The notes: generated from the letters alone by a model not told the origin. Positions 36,091 through 48,147 are shown, counted from the stretch's first letter. The stretch is DNA of 64,000 bases from Puccinellia tenuiflora (GCA_012064385.1 QRDG01001827.1:62001-126000), one strand, 5' to 3'. Numbers and translations are program-made.

Positions 36091-39000
36091 TAAATGCATG
36101 GAACACTTCCCAAGGAAGAAGGGCACAACTTTTAAGCTCCCTCATGAGCTTCATCTTCGGTAAACAACAAGTAAGTAAGCCTAGCTACATGGCTATAAAG
36201 AAAGCACTTTACGGGAGGCAACCCGGTTGTTTTTATTTGGATTTTCTTTGTGTACTCTTACTATAACAAGAGATTTTTTTATTAGCTTAGTTTCTGGAAT
36301 TTTTAATAAAGTGTCATGTTTTACATATTTTGGTTTGAAAAAGTTGCTACTTCTATTCGGAGATTTATTCCTGCACGAAGTTTGTGCACGGTTTGATTTT
36401 TCGTTGCTATTATGTAATTCCGATTGAGCTGAGATTTTAACTGTAATTGCAACTTTTCATCCTATGTATGCCTGAATATTTTCAGAATTTTTCGATGAGC
36501 TTAAGTAGGACAGAAAAATACGTTTTTTTGCTGCTATTTTTCTGTACAGATTCTGTCCCATATTGTTTTATGCATAGTTTGAACTTTTGAGTTGAATCTT
36601 TTTGATCCAATTGAGTTTATGAGTAGACATACAAAACTATACACTCTCTGATCATTCATATGAATTTTAGTCCATGGATTATATGCAGCAAGAAGCCTAT
36701 TTGTTTATCTCTACTAATATCACCCCACAAAAAAGAAATGGGAGAAATAGTGTTTTGAAGTTTTTTCACAGAGATTGGAGGAGATGCACCATGAGTTATC
36801 CAAGTATGGTGAAAACCATAAGCTTGGTTATGTGGAGAACATCCCCACTGAACCAACATACTCTCGGTTTGCACACGTCTAACTTCTGTTTTTCATTTGA
36901 AACACTTTATCACATAAACTTGGAGCGTCTTTTTGTTTGTTTTTGCCTTGATTTTTATTTTGTGAGACCACCACACTATCATTTATATATGAGAAAGCTA
37001 CTGGAAATATGGGTTGAAATATCTTGCATTCTTTTGTTGTATTGGGAAAAGGGATGTCTAAGTTGATTTTTAATGACACATATAGTTGCATGATTCATGA
37101 GCTTCTTTATGAGTAATAATTTGCAAATGCTTTATCATGAGCTATCTTTTATTCATGTTTTGATGCTATATGTTATTTCATCTTGTTTGACATGAATTAG
37201 TTAGTTCTATGGACACTCATGCATGCATCTAGATGGTCATCTTTCTCCCTTTTGCTAGCCCAAAAATTCCAACAAGTAAAAACTTGTTTCCAACACCCTC
37301 AACCCAAGTTTTTCCAGTGAGTCCACCATATCTACCTATTAGATTTATGCTATTCCAAGTATGTTTACCATGTTATTTGTGTTATCTATACCTCTAAATG
37401 AAAATGATTATGTTATTTATTGTAATGGGAAAAGTTGGTTAAAAAGCTCTCGCGAACTTGATGCACACTTTATTTTTATTACATTTAATAAACATGAAAC
37501 ATTGTGATTAATATTATGATGATAGTGGCCTGATAAATGTTTAAGGTTGGGAGTTAGCCCATATGTGCTGTCACATGCAAAGCTTTCAACATGTTCCATC
37601 ATTTATTTAGTTGATATCATGTACTTTTGTTTATGGATGCCTATCATGGTGAAATAATGTGGAAATAGAGTAAGTTTAAATGAGTTTGTATAAATGGTTA
37701 GAGAGAAACCTGGGCCGCCAATCTAAGCCATGCATCATTCATGGTGGAAATTTACTTACATGCTATTTTGAACTTTTTATGATGCACCCTACAATAAAAA
37801 GCTATATCAAGTGGTAAGTAAAAAGGGTGTTGAGGTTGTTCATTATGTTTGTTTGTCTTGTTGTTTTGATGTGGGCTTGATCCATATCATGGGACAAGAG
37901 GTACACCAGTTGAGACTCTTGATGATACCATTATTACTTACAATGATAGATATCTTAAACTTGCTTTGTTTCCCAAGTTGAGTAATCATGGTGTAGGTAC
38001 TTGTATTCAAGTGGCATGAGACATCTAATCTTTACTTTATCGAGGCCACTACTCATATTTGCTTTCACATTTAACTTTAATCATTCAAGATGCTATGATA
38101 GGGGAATGAGAGCTTGACACCAAGTATTACCATTGCAATCAATAACTCAAGTAGAATAGTTTGGAGTATAGATGAAACTTATGCATGTTTTACCTCTACT
38201 CATTTATACATCTTTTCCAAAGTGTCCACCTTTTATATTCAGATTTTCATCTACACTCTATGGACCACAAGTATGCAAAAGTAAGAACATCCATATTACT
38301 ATCTTTTATGTTACACTTATGAACTATCATTGAACATCCTTACATTAAATACTTGATATCACTTTATAAACTATTTGCATATTGCTACTTCTTTGAATTA
38401 ATGAATCATTTGACTTTATGTAGCAGTAGCAATCATCTTTTATGTCCATGTTGTTATTATATTGTAAAGTTCATGTTAGTTTTATCACTTCCATACTCGA
38501 GGACGAGCATGAGTTAAGCTTGGGGATGTTGATGCATGTAAAATACATACATGAACTTTGCACTATAACACTTGTTTTCCATTCATATTTGCATCATATA
38601 AGGGGTATATTACTGTTATTTAATGATTTTTGGTAATTAATAATGATTTCCCCTTTTTAGGGAATTAATCCTGCGCAGGCAGAAAAACCCTATTTCTTTC
38701 CTTAGTTGTTTTAGGGCCTTAACGACGTCATAATGAGCTATAAATTTACGGGGATCATTATTTTGGAAGGAGGAAGATCTAGGAGTGAAAGAAACAAGCG
38801 AACGGAGGCCGGAGGGGCAAAAGGGGGTGCCCCACGCATCTAGGTACAGGGGCCGCATGGGCCCACCTCTTTTGGCCCTCGTGGCCCCGTTTGCGTCGAT
38901 CCTTCGCCCTGAAGCATCCTCGTGACCTAAAAGCGCCTATATTAAGAGCCCCCCATGTTCTTCGAGGAGAGAGCCTCCACACGAGAGAAACAAGAAAGAG

Positions 39001-40598
39001 AGACCAGGAGGCTGTAGATTGGAGGGGGGAAACTCCGGCGGAGCGCTGCCGGAGAGGTCTCCTTCTTCTCCATCGACATCTCCACCGTCTCCATGACGAA
39101 GAGGGATAAGTCCACCTCTGGACTATGGGTTTGTGGCAGTAGCATATGTATCTGTCTCTCTCTTGACCTTCACTAATTAGCACCATATGAGCTGCTGAAC
39201 ATGATTACGGTCATCGTTGTATTACCTTTGTGGTGGATATTTTTATGAGTTAATATATGTTGAGATTGCAATGCTTATTTAAGTTATGAAAGTAGATGCA
39301 AATATGTACCCCATTCTTGTATCCTTGTTTTGATCAAGCATGTTTATGAGAGCGTGTGAGGGGGAACGTGTGCATTAGTTGGAGTAACGGGGGTGGTGAT
39401 GTGATAAGCTGACAACTTGATATCGTGATCCATTGGGTGTTTACCTTACTTTGTTGCCTCACTAGGGATAAACCAAAATACCATGTTGCAAGGTATGAGG
39501 AGTGACAAGCCTCTACCTATGACTAGATCCAGCATGTTCTTATTTTCACTTCATGTCATTAATCTTAAGGCTATACTCTGAGTTATCTTAATTATTAAGG
39601 TGTTATGATTTAGTTCGCATCTTGGTGGAGTATAAGTGAGACTAATAATCAAAAGGTCTCTATGTTAGGACGTGATGCCCATATAATTACTAACATGTCA
39701 TTAAACTTGTTTGCAATATGATATGTTAATCCTATGTCTACTTATTTGCCACACTATATTAAAGAGAGAGTGCATGTGTGAAACCATGAACCGCGATCCA
39801 TTTTTAATCATAAGAAACAACTTTCCAACCACTTTTAACCATTTTCTACATTCAGCCATTTTAAAACCAGAAAATATAAAAACACTTTTATTCATTGCAT
39901 ACACATATAAAAACCCCAAAAATATCATCCATCATCATTACTATCATCCTTGCATTACTACTTACCACCATTGCATATTTATTTACTATTTTGCATTCTC
40001 ACACCTTGTGCTTGACAACCACTTGGTGAGGTTGAGGGCACAAAGCAATGTACTTTGTTTGCAGGAAATCTAGAGAAGGACAAGGAGATAAAATCCCCAC
40101 TACTGATTCCCCGAGAGTTCGATATTAAACCCTCGAGTCACCCTCGTGGGGAAAAAACTTACTCTTCTACATACTCTGCACTTGGAGGCTCAACCTATCC
40201 CATATATTATTTTCCTTTCAGGGTATCAAGAGTGCTTGTTGGCGTAGTTGAGGGAGAAACACTCTCATCAATTCCGTCATCAATATGCAATGTTGAATGA
40301 CCAATATGACTTATTTTCATACCGTTACCATCAGTGTACTTGTCACACGTGGTGATCTTGTTCTGGTCCAAGGAGAAATGGTACGAGGCACCCGTGTCGA
40401 CGTACCAGTTGGTGTCGACACCATACGAGGCAACATGAGCGTCCTTGTGATCACGATCACCACCGTCACCATCGGAATCATCATTGTCGCGCCACCAGCA
40501 ATCACTGGCGGCATGACCATGAATCTTGCAGATCTGACACGTGATGTCGACGTATGGGGTAGGGGCACGGCCACGATGACCATCCCGGCGGCGCCCTT
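36091..40598. repeat. Large direct duplication, copy 2 (empty insertion site)
   Basis: This aligns with 7805-12311 throughout. It contains the last 24 codons of the Athila protease (36091-36163), the Athila 3' region, polypurine tract (38517-38526), 3' LTR (38527-40282) and copia gag. In contrast to copy 1 the copia sequence continues past CCCTT at 40594-40598, so the LARD-like element never inserted here. Confidence 0.9.
38527..40282 (+). repeat. Second copy of the Athila-like 3' LTR
   Basis: A 1756 bp LTR matching 10241-11995. Its TATA box is altered to TATATTAA at 38938-38945. It has no partner 5' LTR or coding region nearby and is a by-product of the large duplication, not a separate insertion. 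Confidence 0.85.
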
Positions 40599-41542
40599 GA
40601 CCACCACCATTGCGGCGGTCTCCATCATCACGGCGGCCACCCGTGTCGCGGCGGCCACCTCCATCATTGGGGCGATCACCACCACCACCGTTGTAGCCAC
40701 GATCTGGAGATCGGCCACAGCCACCTCCATCATGGCGTCTGTTGTCGTAGTTGTAGCGGTCACCGCGGCCGTCGTAGTCTGGAGAACGACCACGGCTTCC
40801 ACCATCAGAGCGACCGCATGGACAATCATCACGTCCGCGTCGCGCTGCGTTGGCCGAGGAGGTGAATTCATCAGCACCAGGGCCTTGTTCGGCAAGCATC
40901 TGCTTCCGCATGTCATGGAAGTTGAGCTGACTGAACAGATCGGACAATGTCGTGCCCGGGTTGGCGTTCACCGAGGACACGAGGGAGTTGTAGGAGTCGT
41001 TGAGGCCATTCAAGATGTACCCAATGAGCTCAGCATCATCGACTGTTTTGCCGGCAGCAGCGAGTTCAGATCGGAACCCTTTCATCTTGGTGAAGTACTG
41101 CGCCGGGGTCGTCCTATTTTTCTTGGTTGTGTTGAGCGCTATCCGGAAATGCTGAACCCGAGAGATGGACTGGGATGCAAACATGGCGGAGATGGCGCCC
41201 CAGATTTCTACAGCAGTGTCCAATCCAAGGACGTGGGAAAGCACATCCGAGGATAGGGAGTTCACGAGGTAACTCACCACCTGCTGATCGCCTGATCGCG
41301 TTCAAGCCAGGCATTGTAGGCCGGGTTGGCGATGGTTGTTTTCTTCTTGGGATCATTGTCGTCCTCAACCTCCAAGGTTTTGACTGGTGCAGCATCACTG
41401 CCGTCGAGCAGTCCGAGGGCGCGTGCACCACCAGCGCCGTAAACACCAACGTCTTCCAGAAGAGGAAGTTGTCCTCGGTCAGCTTTTGCGATGTGGGTGT
41501 CCCCAAGGCGGGCACGGCAGAGCTCGATGAAGAGGATGCCAT
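40283..41542 (-). pseudogene. Copia gag and start of protease, two frameshifts
   Basis: Gag begins MASSSSSSAVPALG at 41542 and has the copia gag phrase NFLFWKTLVF, then a core with AYNAWLERDQAI, VSYLVNSLSSDVLSHV and ALNTTKKN. A long Asp/Arg/Gly-rich region precedes the zinc knuckle CQICKIHGHAASDC and the protease active site VDTGAS near 40385-40402. The protein is read in three frames: a shift near 41440-41460 and another near 41275-41285, after which one frame stays open for about 350 codons. The gene is therefore broken independently of the Athila insertion. Confidence 0.85.
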
Positions 41543-41631
41543 GGCAGAGGAGGGAGCTAGGGTTTTGATTGTGGTTTTCTTTGGTTTTCTTGTGGAGATC
41601 GGATCGGTGGCGGCTAGGCCATGGAAGAGCA

Positions 41632-41644
41632 GGCTCTGATACCA
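41632..41644 (-). other. Primer binding site of the copia element
   Basis: On the minus strand TGGTATCAGAGCC follows the LTR end directly, matching initiator tRNA-Met. Confidence 0.9.
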
Positions 41645-41913
41645 TATTAGCGAACTAGGGTTTAGGTGGAAACGATGATCCCATTAGGGATCTCGGGTAC
41701 GTGTTATATAGGTGGGAAAAACCCCCACCGTGGCATGAATACAAGGGTGTACCGTATAGGGTGATGTACTACTCCCTCCGTTCCATATTACTTGACTTCT
41801 AAATGGATATATCTAGACACAAAATGAATCTAGGGACATCCATTTAGGAGTCAAGTAATATGGAACGGAGGGAGTACATCATACCTATACGGTACGGTAC
41901 ATATTGTCTAACA
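41645..41913 (-). repeat. 5' LTR of the copia element with a MITE inside
   Basis: In sense it starts TGTTAGACAATATG at 41913 and ends CTAATA at 41645, the terminal CA having become TA. The 269 bp include a 103 bp Stowaway MITE plus its TA duplication. Confidence 0.75.
41772..41874. mobile_element. Stowaway MITE
   Basis: A 103 bp element with terminal inverted repeats starting CTCCCTCCGTTCCATATTAC and TA duplications at 41770-41771 and 41875-41876. About 38 bp at each end pair almost perfectly. It is a non-autonomous Tc1/mariner derivative lying in the copia LTR. Confidence 0.95.
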
Positions 41914-42497
41914 TCATGCTCCTTTCAGCCTGTGTGTGCGATGGCAGGCATGATGAGTTGATGTCAAGGATTGCTTCCTAATTATTGAAGTCGAGTAATT
42001 ACCATGACAACCAAGATAGTACGTGTGCATGGTTCATTCATTGTTGTTGTGATTGTAAACGCCCAAGTGATTAGACTTGGGGAAACACTCTAGTACTAGG
42101 TTACAAGCGTGTGTTTCTCTCCTTCACTGAGGTTATTTCGTTTGTCACGCATTGTAACCGTACGTGGTCAAGCAAAAGAACAGGGGAAGGATCCTGGATT
42201 TTGGGTGCAATCTGCTCTAGCCGGTTGCACAGGATTTTTCCAATTGGGCCTCCTTATTTCTTTCTAATAGAATCTAATGTTAATATATACATGCTTCACG
42301 TGTCTTATTTTTAGATGGTTGGTTCATGTTAAATTGTTTCTTGAAATAATCTATCCCTACCTAATCGAGCAAGGACTGTGCTACATAGGGCACGTGCCCC
42401 AGATGAGACTTCCGTGGGTACGGATTAAACATGATAATTTAGTCATGCATGCGTAATTAGCCAACCCAGCCCTGTGGACTTGTTTATTGGTTTCCAA
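41914..42497. other. Stretch without recognised features
   Basis: About 580 bp of mixed composition after the copia LTR. ORFs are short (longest 67 codons) and unrelated to anything I recognise. I see no gene or element here. Confidence 0.5.
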
Positions 42498-43056
42498 ACT
42501 TTAAAATGTTTTATCTCTTGAACCGTAAGTCAAAACTAAGATCCGTTTTCATGGTTAGCTTAGTCGTGTCGAGATCTTCGAAAGTAGATCCCATGTTGAT
42601 ATGTTTTGATTAAAAAAAAGTTTGACCTTAGTTGCCAGATTATAGTCACTTAGTCATCGGGCATAGTCATGTTGGTCACCAGGTAAAAATCAAATAGTTA
42701 CCAGGTTTTTTGAACTTCGGTACTCACCAATGTAAGACTTTCCTAATGTTAATGTGATCTTTTTCGTGTTTAGAGTTGATCAAATATCCATTCTCTGGAT
42801 ATATAGATCATCGGTACAAGGAAAAACATGTAAAATATTATCTGGTAATTGTGTGTTTTTTGGATGGTAACTGCTAAAGCAGTAGCATGGCAACTACAGT
42901 ACAATAACCTGGCAACTGATGATGGAAAAAAAGTTCGTCAAAACATATTAAGATGGGATCTTGTTTTAAAGTCCTCGTCAAGACGAAGCTAACGGTGAAA
43001 GCGGATCGTCAATTCGATTAACGGTTTAAGAGATAATTCATTTTAAAATTTTAAAT
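42498..43056. mobile_element. Foldback element with long inverted repeats
   Basis: The left arm (about 42498-42612, beginning TTTAAAATGTTTTATCTCTT) pairs imperfectly with the right arm (about 42945-43056) over 110 bp, including matching CTCTTGAACCGT/CTCTTAAACCGT, GATCC(G/A)-type, TTAGCTT and GATCCCAT segments. The central 330 bp also contain inverted, related GTTGCCAGG/GTTACCAGG phrases. There is no ORF. Long imperfect arms suggest a MULE-related or foldback MITE. The exact ends and target duplication are unclear. Confidence 0.7.
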
Positions 43057-43179
43057 CTTGAAAAGATTCCTTTTACGCATGCGGTCGTCAGTATCTCCGC
43101 CCTTTATAGAGGCGCAAGCTAACTCTTTACCGCCGTATGGGGAATCATCCGTGGGAACGTCTTCTAAGTAGATTAATCG

Positions 43180-43354
43180 AGCAATAAGCCTTCCGCGGTT
43201 TGGTTTGGTACGTCATCTAAACTATCCCTTAAGTTGCAAATAATTACCCACTATGCCACACATAAGTTGTACCGGTTTGTTTTTTCATTATGTTTTGTCC
43301 GTCCGACCTCAACCAATTTTTAGGTACATCATCATGCATCGCCCCGTTCCAATC
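43180..43354 (+). repeat. Helitron-like repeat, copy 1
   Basis: This 175 bp segment, from AGCAATAAGCCTTCCGCGGT to CGCCCCGTTCCAATC, matches 45209-45380 with about 10 percent differences by eye. Here the TCTATATC-like 5' end seen at 45184 is missing, so it is a truncated copy. Confidence 0.75.
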
Positions 43355-45078
43355 TCCCCCGACCTCTCTGCACCCTATTTTTCTCCCGACCGGGTGGAGG
43401 CGGAGCTCGCCGCGGCGCCCGGCGCCTTCCTTGCCCGCGTGTGCCCAGTCTTCCGAGCTCCGCCACGACATGGAACTCCTCCGCCCGAAACCATCTATCC
43501 TCTCTCTTGATAAATATCCTCTCTCGCGGTGGTAGGGGAGCTGAGGCGCCGGACCTAGGTCGGGGTCCCTTGCGGCGACAGGGGACATCGAGCATGGGGA
43601 GCTTAGGCCAGTGGCAGGTGGTGGAGATGGATGTGGGCTCAATCGGCTTTGAAGGCCGAGCTGCCGACCTCCCAGACGCCGCGCGCCGAGTACCCTGACC
43701 GGCCGGCCCAGATCCACTCCGCTGCCGGGCCTAATTTCCAGCGACGGCGCTCAGTGCTCCGCAACGCGTGGCTCCATTGAGGCCGGTGCCACCGACCTCC
43801 CGCAGGTTGGCTGCGCGTCGAAACCGTCGCGACCTGTCGGCGAGCGTGCGTGTTGGTAAGATAGTTGAAGCGGCAGCATGGATGCCAGTGGCTGGTCGTC
43901 GTGTCATCTGGTTTCTTGCCAATCAGCAGTGACCCTGGCTTAGAGGCTTATGTAGATCAGCAGTACTGCAGTAGGTGTGTGCTCATGATCGGCTGGTCTG
44001 TTTGCTGATTCCTAAAACTACATCAGTCTTCTAGGCTTTTTGGTTCATTCACATATCTAGCCAAGGTCCAAAGAGAACTGTGTTTAAGTTCTTCAGCCTG
44101 ACATGGTTTATTAAGAGGTGAGAAACGTTTCATATGGAGGAGCACCTATTGCTAACCATGGATGGTCCTGTACTGCCGGGGAGTTAGAAATCTAACTTAG
44201 TCATAGTCAAGTTCAGAACAAATCTAACTAGGCAGATTGACAGCTACAGCTACGCAATATGTATGCTTATGATTAATTCTGCTAGCTGCAGTGCGACCAT
44301 TGGTACGTTAATCATCTTATTGTTTTCATTATGCAGGTATTATTCACTGATAAAACTAAACTTTTCCCTTCCGTAGGTTTCAGCTACGAGCTCAGATTTG
44401 CTCTGAACCCTTGGAGAAGTTTGCATTACACAAGATCCTTCAACTTCTCCAGCCCTCTTGCAGGAAAATGAAGTGGCACCTGATAACAAGCGTCATTTTG
44501 TCAAGTTTGATGCCAACAAAGTCACTGAATATCAAACAAAAAGGCAAGATCATGCCGGTCAAGAAATTTTGGTTTCTTCACCAAAAGAACAGAAGGCCAT
44601 TGAGATATCTAAGCAAGACAATCCAAACAAATTTATGAGAAGTTCTTCGACGATATCAGGGAGAATGTTTTACATGTGGCGACAAGTATAGTCCCGGACA
44701 TAAATGATCCTGAAGAACGGGTTGATGCTCTTAATCTTCTGGGTCAGATAAAATAATGCGTTCTGAAATATGTGATCTAATTTAGAATACCCAAAATTTA
44801 TGCAAATGAAAATTGTTATGTAAGTGGCGAGTATTCCTTGTACTTTTGTGTGGATTCTGGGAAATAGCCGGTATACTCTAAATGATGGTAGAACCAAAAT
44901 CAAATTTTAGTTTAAACCTAAGATGTTTCATTTATCACCCGTTGTAGCGCACATGCACTTAGCCCAGTGGCACCGGCAGGTAGCATCACGATGTACCATT
45001 AGAACAACCAGGGGTCGAAATCGACCACGACGTCCATGTCCCGCGGGAGCGCGCGCAAGTGGCACTCGCCGTCGGTGA
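43355..45078. other. GC-rich spacer and possible captured gene fragment region
   Basis: The first 400 bp are GC-rich with several overlapping short ORFs in all frames and no domain. From about 43900 the DNA becomes AT-rich. The only stretch that looks like former coding sequence is 44395-44755, listed separately. Confidence 0.4.
44395..44755 (+). pseudogene. Possible captured gene fragment, unidentified
   Basis: After a plausible acceptor at the end of a pyrimidine-rich stretch, three overlapping frames give protein-like text: a Lys/Gln-rich segment at 44458-44691 and, in another frame, a segment from about 44610 to the TAA at 44755 ending in LNLLGQIK. The switch of frame would need at least one frameshift. 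I cannot name the source gene. Its position between two Helitron-like copies fits transduplication by a Helitron, which is inference. Confidence 0.35.
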
Positions 45079-45158
45079 CGGCACACTGAGGCTATTAGGC
45101 AAAGTGAATGATCAGGATCGGCACACTGAGGCTACTAGGCAAAGTGAATGATCAGGAT
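45079..45158 (+). repeat. Two-copy tandem repeat, 40 bp
   Basis: The unit starting GGCACACTGAGGCTA occurs twice in succession with one difference (TATT versus TACT). It lies 25 bp before the Helitron-like 5' end. Confidence 0.85.
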
Positions 45159-45183
45159 GCTTCATCCACGGAAATAGACAACA

Positions 45184-46520
45184 TCTATATCTATACCTAA
45201 TAATAAAAGCAATAAGTCTTCCGCGGTTTGGTTTGGTACGTCATTAAACTACCCCTCAAGTTGCAAATAATTACCCACTATGCCACCCATAAGTTGTACC
45301 AGTTTGTTTTTCATTATGTTTTGTCCGTCCGAACTCAACCAATTTTTACATACATCATCATGCATCGCCCCGTTCCAATCCCAATTATGTCTTCGTTTCG
45401 GTTTCTGTTTCCTCCTCCTCATCGCCCCACCTCCTTCCTCAAATCCCAGCGCTTAGAAACCATTTATCATCGTCCTGTTCCGATCCAATGTTGCGTCGCA
45501 GCCCTCCCGCAACTTCGCCGCTTAAGCAGCTCCGGATCGAGTCGAACGATCAGCCATCAAACAACTCGAGGGCAGAGCGGGGTCGCTTAAGGCATCGACG
45601 TGGAGGAGGGGTGAACGGTGAGGCCATGGGGTTGAGGACCTCTGTCTCTATGCATATTCATCAAAGGTTTGTCATGGAGCGGTTTGGGCTAAGGCTAGCA
45701 AGTAATTGTAGTTAGTAGAGGGCTTGCATGACGAAAGAGTAATGTACATGTCTTACTGCTTCACAAAGCATGGTCCTACCTGTTATATTCATCGGTACAT
45801 ATGTTTGAATTATCTACATTATTTATTTTGAGATTGAATGGCTGAACTTTTCTTTAGATCTTGAGTACTCCAGTAGTTCCTACGTACAAGTGATAGCTTT
45901 ATCTTCATACATGTGTCATGTTCAGGCATAAATCTTTTAAGGAAATACCTTTATATTCTTACTCATCGTATTTAGTGATTGCTTCATGGAATTAATAAAT
46001 TAGTAATTTTCAGCATAGTCATGCTCATTTCTATTTAACGTATGACGCTCTACACAATGTAATAATCAGTGCTCTGCCATTCTCTTTATCAACTAGGTAA
46101 AATGATTACAATTTAGCTGTCTGCTACTGCTAACTAATTTATCACATGTAACACAAATTTGAAAGATGTATGAAAGGAAAATTAATTGAAAGGATACAAT
46201 CTTTGAATAGCTAAGATAGACAAAGTAGCACATGTTATAGAAATACTGGTATTTTAAAAGCTTATGTCTCAATATAATCTGTATAAAACTTTAAGTGCAA
46301 TTATTTTCTTTAAAACTTCACAACTAAAGTTCAAAATTTCTAGACCATGCAGCCGCACGGGTAGATTTAATAAAAAAAATTAAGAATGGAGTACAAAAGA
46401 GTAGATTGGATAGAAAAAATTAAATATTAAGATGAAAGGGATCCTACTAATACGACGGTTATGTGCGATAAGCCAAGCAGACTCTAAGTTGTTTTTTCTG
46501 TTCCGTTGCAACGCACGGGC
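45184..46520 (+). mobile_element. Helitron-like element, 3' end degenerate
   Basis: The left end TCTATATCTATACCTAATAA resembles grass Helitron 5' ends. The right side contains CCGTTGCAACGCACGGGC at about 46502-46519, the usual Helitron terminal hairpin, but the expected CTRR about ten bases on is not present, so the 3' end is mutated or truncated. Another similar remnant, GCAGCCGCACGGGTAGA, is at about 46350. The 1.3 kb between hold no helicase or other coding region. Confidence 0.55.
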
Positions 46521-48147
46521 GGAGGCGTATGCATCTATTGATGCAAAAACTATGTAATCTTTCCCTTTTCAAACAAAAACTCTAGTAGGTTACATTACTT
46601 CTATGTCGCGTGGCATCACATAGGTGATAACCGGGGATGTTGGCGTACAATCCGCTAGATTAGGTCATGGAAAAGTAGAAAACAAATTGGTTAAGTACTA
46701 GATTGGTCGACTCTGAATTTGAGTGACTAGCGGACGTGTCTGTATGTGAGCGACCCGGGTAGGCATATGACATTGGGTTGCCCGTATTACCGGAGAATGC
46801 ACCGTAACCAGACCTGACATGTAGTTGGCACCCTGGGTTGAGCAGCCAATGAAGCATGGTGGTCCCACATTGATCTGCATGGCGCGACCTCTCTAGGGTG
46901 TGAGACGACGCTTGGGGCGCGATAGCTCTCCAATTGTTGTTGTTGGTCAGAGTTCAGGATAGGAATGGGCCGACCCGGCCCCGCTGCCTCGAGGCCAAAT
47001 TTAGAGGGCATGGGTTGGCCCATTTGAAAAACAGTGAGCGGCGGAGGGGCTGCTCGGCGGCTGGCGGCGGAGGGGCTGCTCAGCGGCTGACGGCGGACGG
47101 GCTGCTCGGCGGCCGACGGCGGGCTCCGAACGAACCATCCTTTTCCCTTCTCCATCCGAGGTGCAGGAATCCATGGGCGACCACCAGAAGCCCTCGACCT
47201 CGCCCTCGAGGCGCTCGGATCCCTGTAGGAAGCCCACGGCAGGTGGTCCCTCGTCGTCGCGCGCCCTCTGCCTCGCCGGCGCCGCGGCCTCTCACCTCGG
47301 CGGAGAGCTTCCGTTCCCTGCAGGCCGGTGGCGCCGAGGTATGTGGCCACCATCGCCGCCGCCGTGCACGAGCAGCTCGCGAGCACCAAGACGGCCATGG
47401 GCGACGAGTATATAGCCCCAGCGGCGCAGCAGCAGGGTGGCACGCCGGCGTTGATCTACGTGGTGGCGGCGAGCCTGGATAGCCGGAGGTAGCGCCACAG
47501 CAAAGACTGGTGGCGGCCATTAGACCACAGGCGCGTACACAACAGGGAAGATATGGAAGCCTCCGATCAGCAACGTGGGTCGACCCACGAGACCCATCGG
47601 GTTATGCAGAGCCGGCCTCGCTGGCCCGATTAGAGTATGAGGCCGACCCAAGTGCCCCAATGGCCTTGATTTTTTGGGCCGGGTCAGTGACCCGGTGGGT
47701 CGGCCCGGCCCATTCCCAACCGAGTCAGCATCATAGGTCTTGTCCACCTAGTACACAAATACTCAATGTAGGAATGGGTAGGCGCGTATCGTACCCGCAT
47801 TGTTGGAGTCTACCCCATGCTGTGGGGATAGTTAAGCCATGGTGAGGGCCTCAATGGGCTCAAAAAGGTTAGTGTAGATCCGATCTATGGTGTGAGCCCC
47901 CTACCTAGTGCGCCAGCTATCGAGGAATAGTATCTAGGACCCTTGGCAATAGTGCTTTCGAAGATTTCAGAGTATGTTTATTTGTACGACGCTAGGGCTC
48001 CAGCCAAGAGGTACAGATAGACATAGATTTACCACGGTTCATACCTCTCGATTTAATGAGAGAAACCCTACTCTTGCCTTCAAATTATATTGATATCGAG
48101 AACACAAATGTGATTATAAGGTGGAGATTCCCGACGAGTTGAAGGAC
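46521..48147. other. Repeat-like spacer, no gene recognised
   Basis: The GC-rich part 46930-47760 has many overlapping ORFs up to 218 codons, all in low-complexity Arg/Ala/Gly/Pro text without domains, and is flanked by GGAATGGGCCGACCCGG at about 46955 and the approximately inverted GGGTCGGCCCGGCCCATTCC at 47696-47715, so it may be a transposon with short inverted ends. Near 48025-48077 a degraded, inverted version of the block shared by Tat-type LTRs is visible, suggesting an old LTR remnant. Confidence 0.4.
47041..47118 (+). repeat. Tandem repeat, three units of 26 bp
   Basis: Units starting GCGGAGGGGCTGCTCGGCGG at 47041, 47067 and 47093 with few changes. The sequence is GC-rich and lies within the possible transposon described for this region. 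Confidence 0.85.

Larger units (their letters stand above)
40283..41913 (-). mobile_element. Ty1/copia retrotransposon, 5' half
   Basis: Minus-strand element with 5' LTR (41645-41913), primer site, gag and the beginning of protease, cut off at 40283 by the Athila-like LTR. The rest of its pol gene would lie beyond the other end of the Athila element, outside the window. The LTR is only about 164 bp once the MITE in it is discounted, which is short for a copia element. Confidence 0.85.

Noticed and set aside
43244..43717. 157-codon minus-strand ORF
   Set aside because: It crosses a Helitron-like repeat and GC-rich spacer; no domain or matching frame in the second repeat copy.
46787..47482. 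ORFs of 182-218 codons on both strands
   Set aside because: Overlapping, repeat-rich and low-complexity; the 26 bp tandem repeat lies within them.
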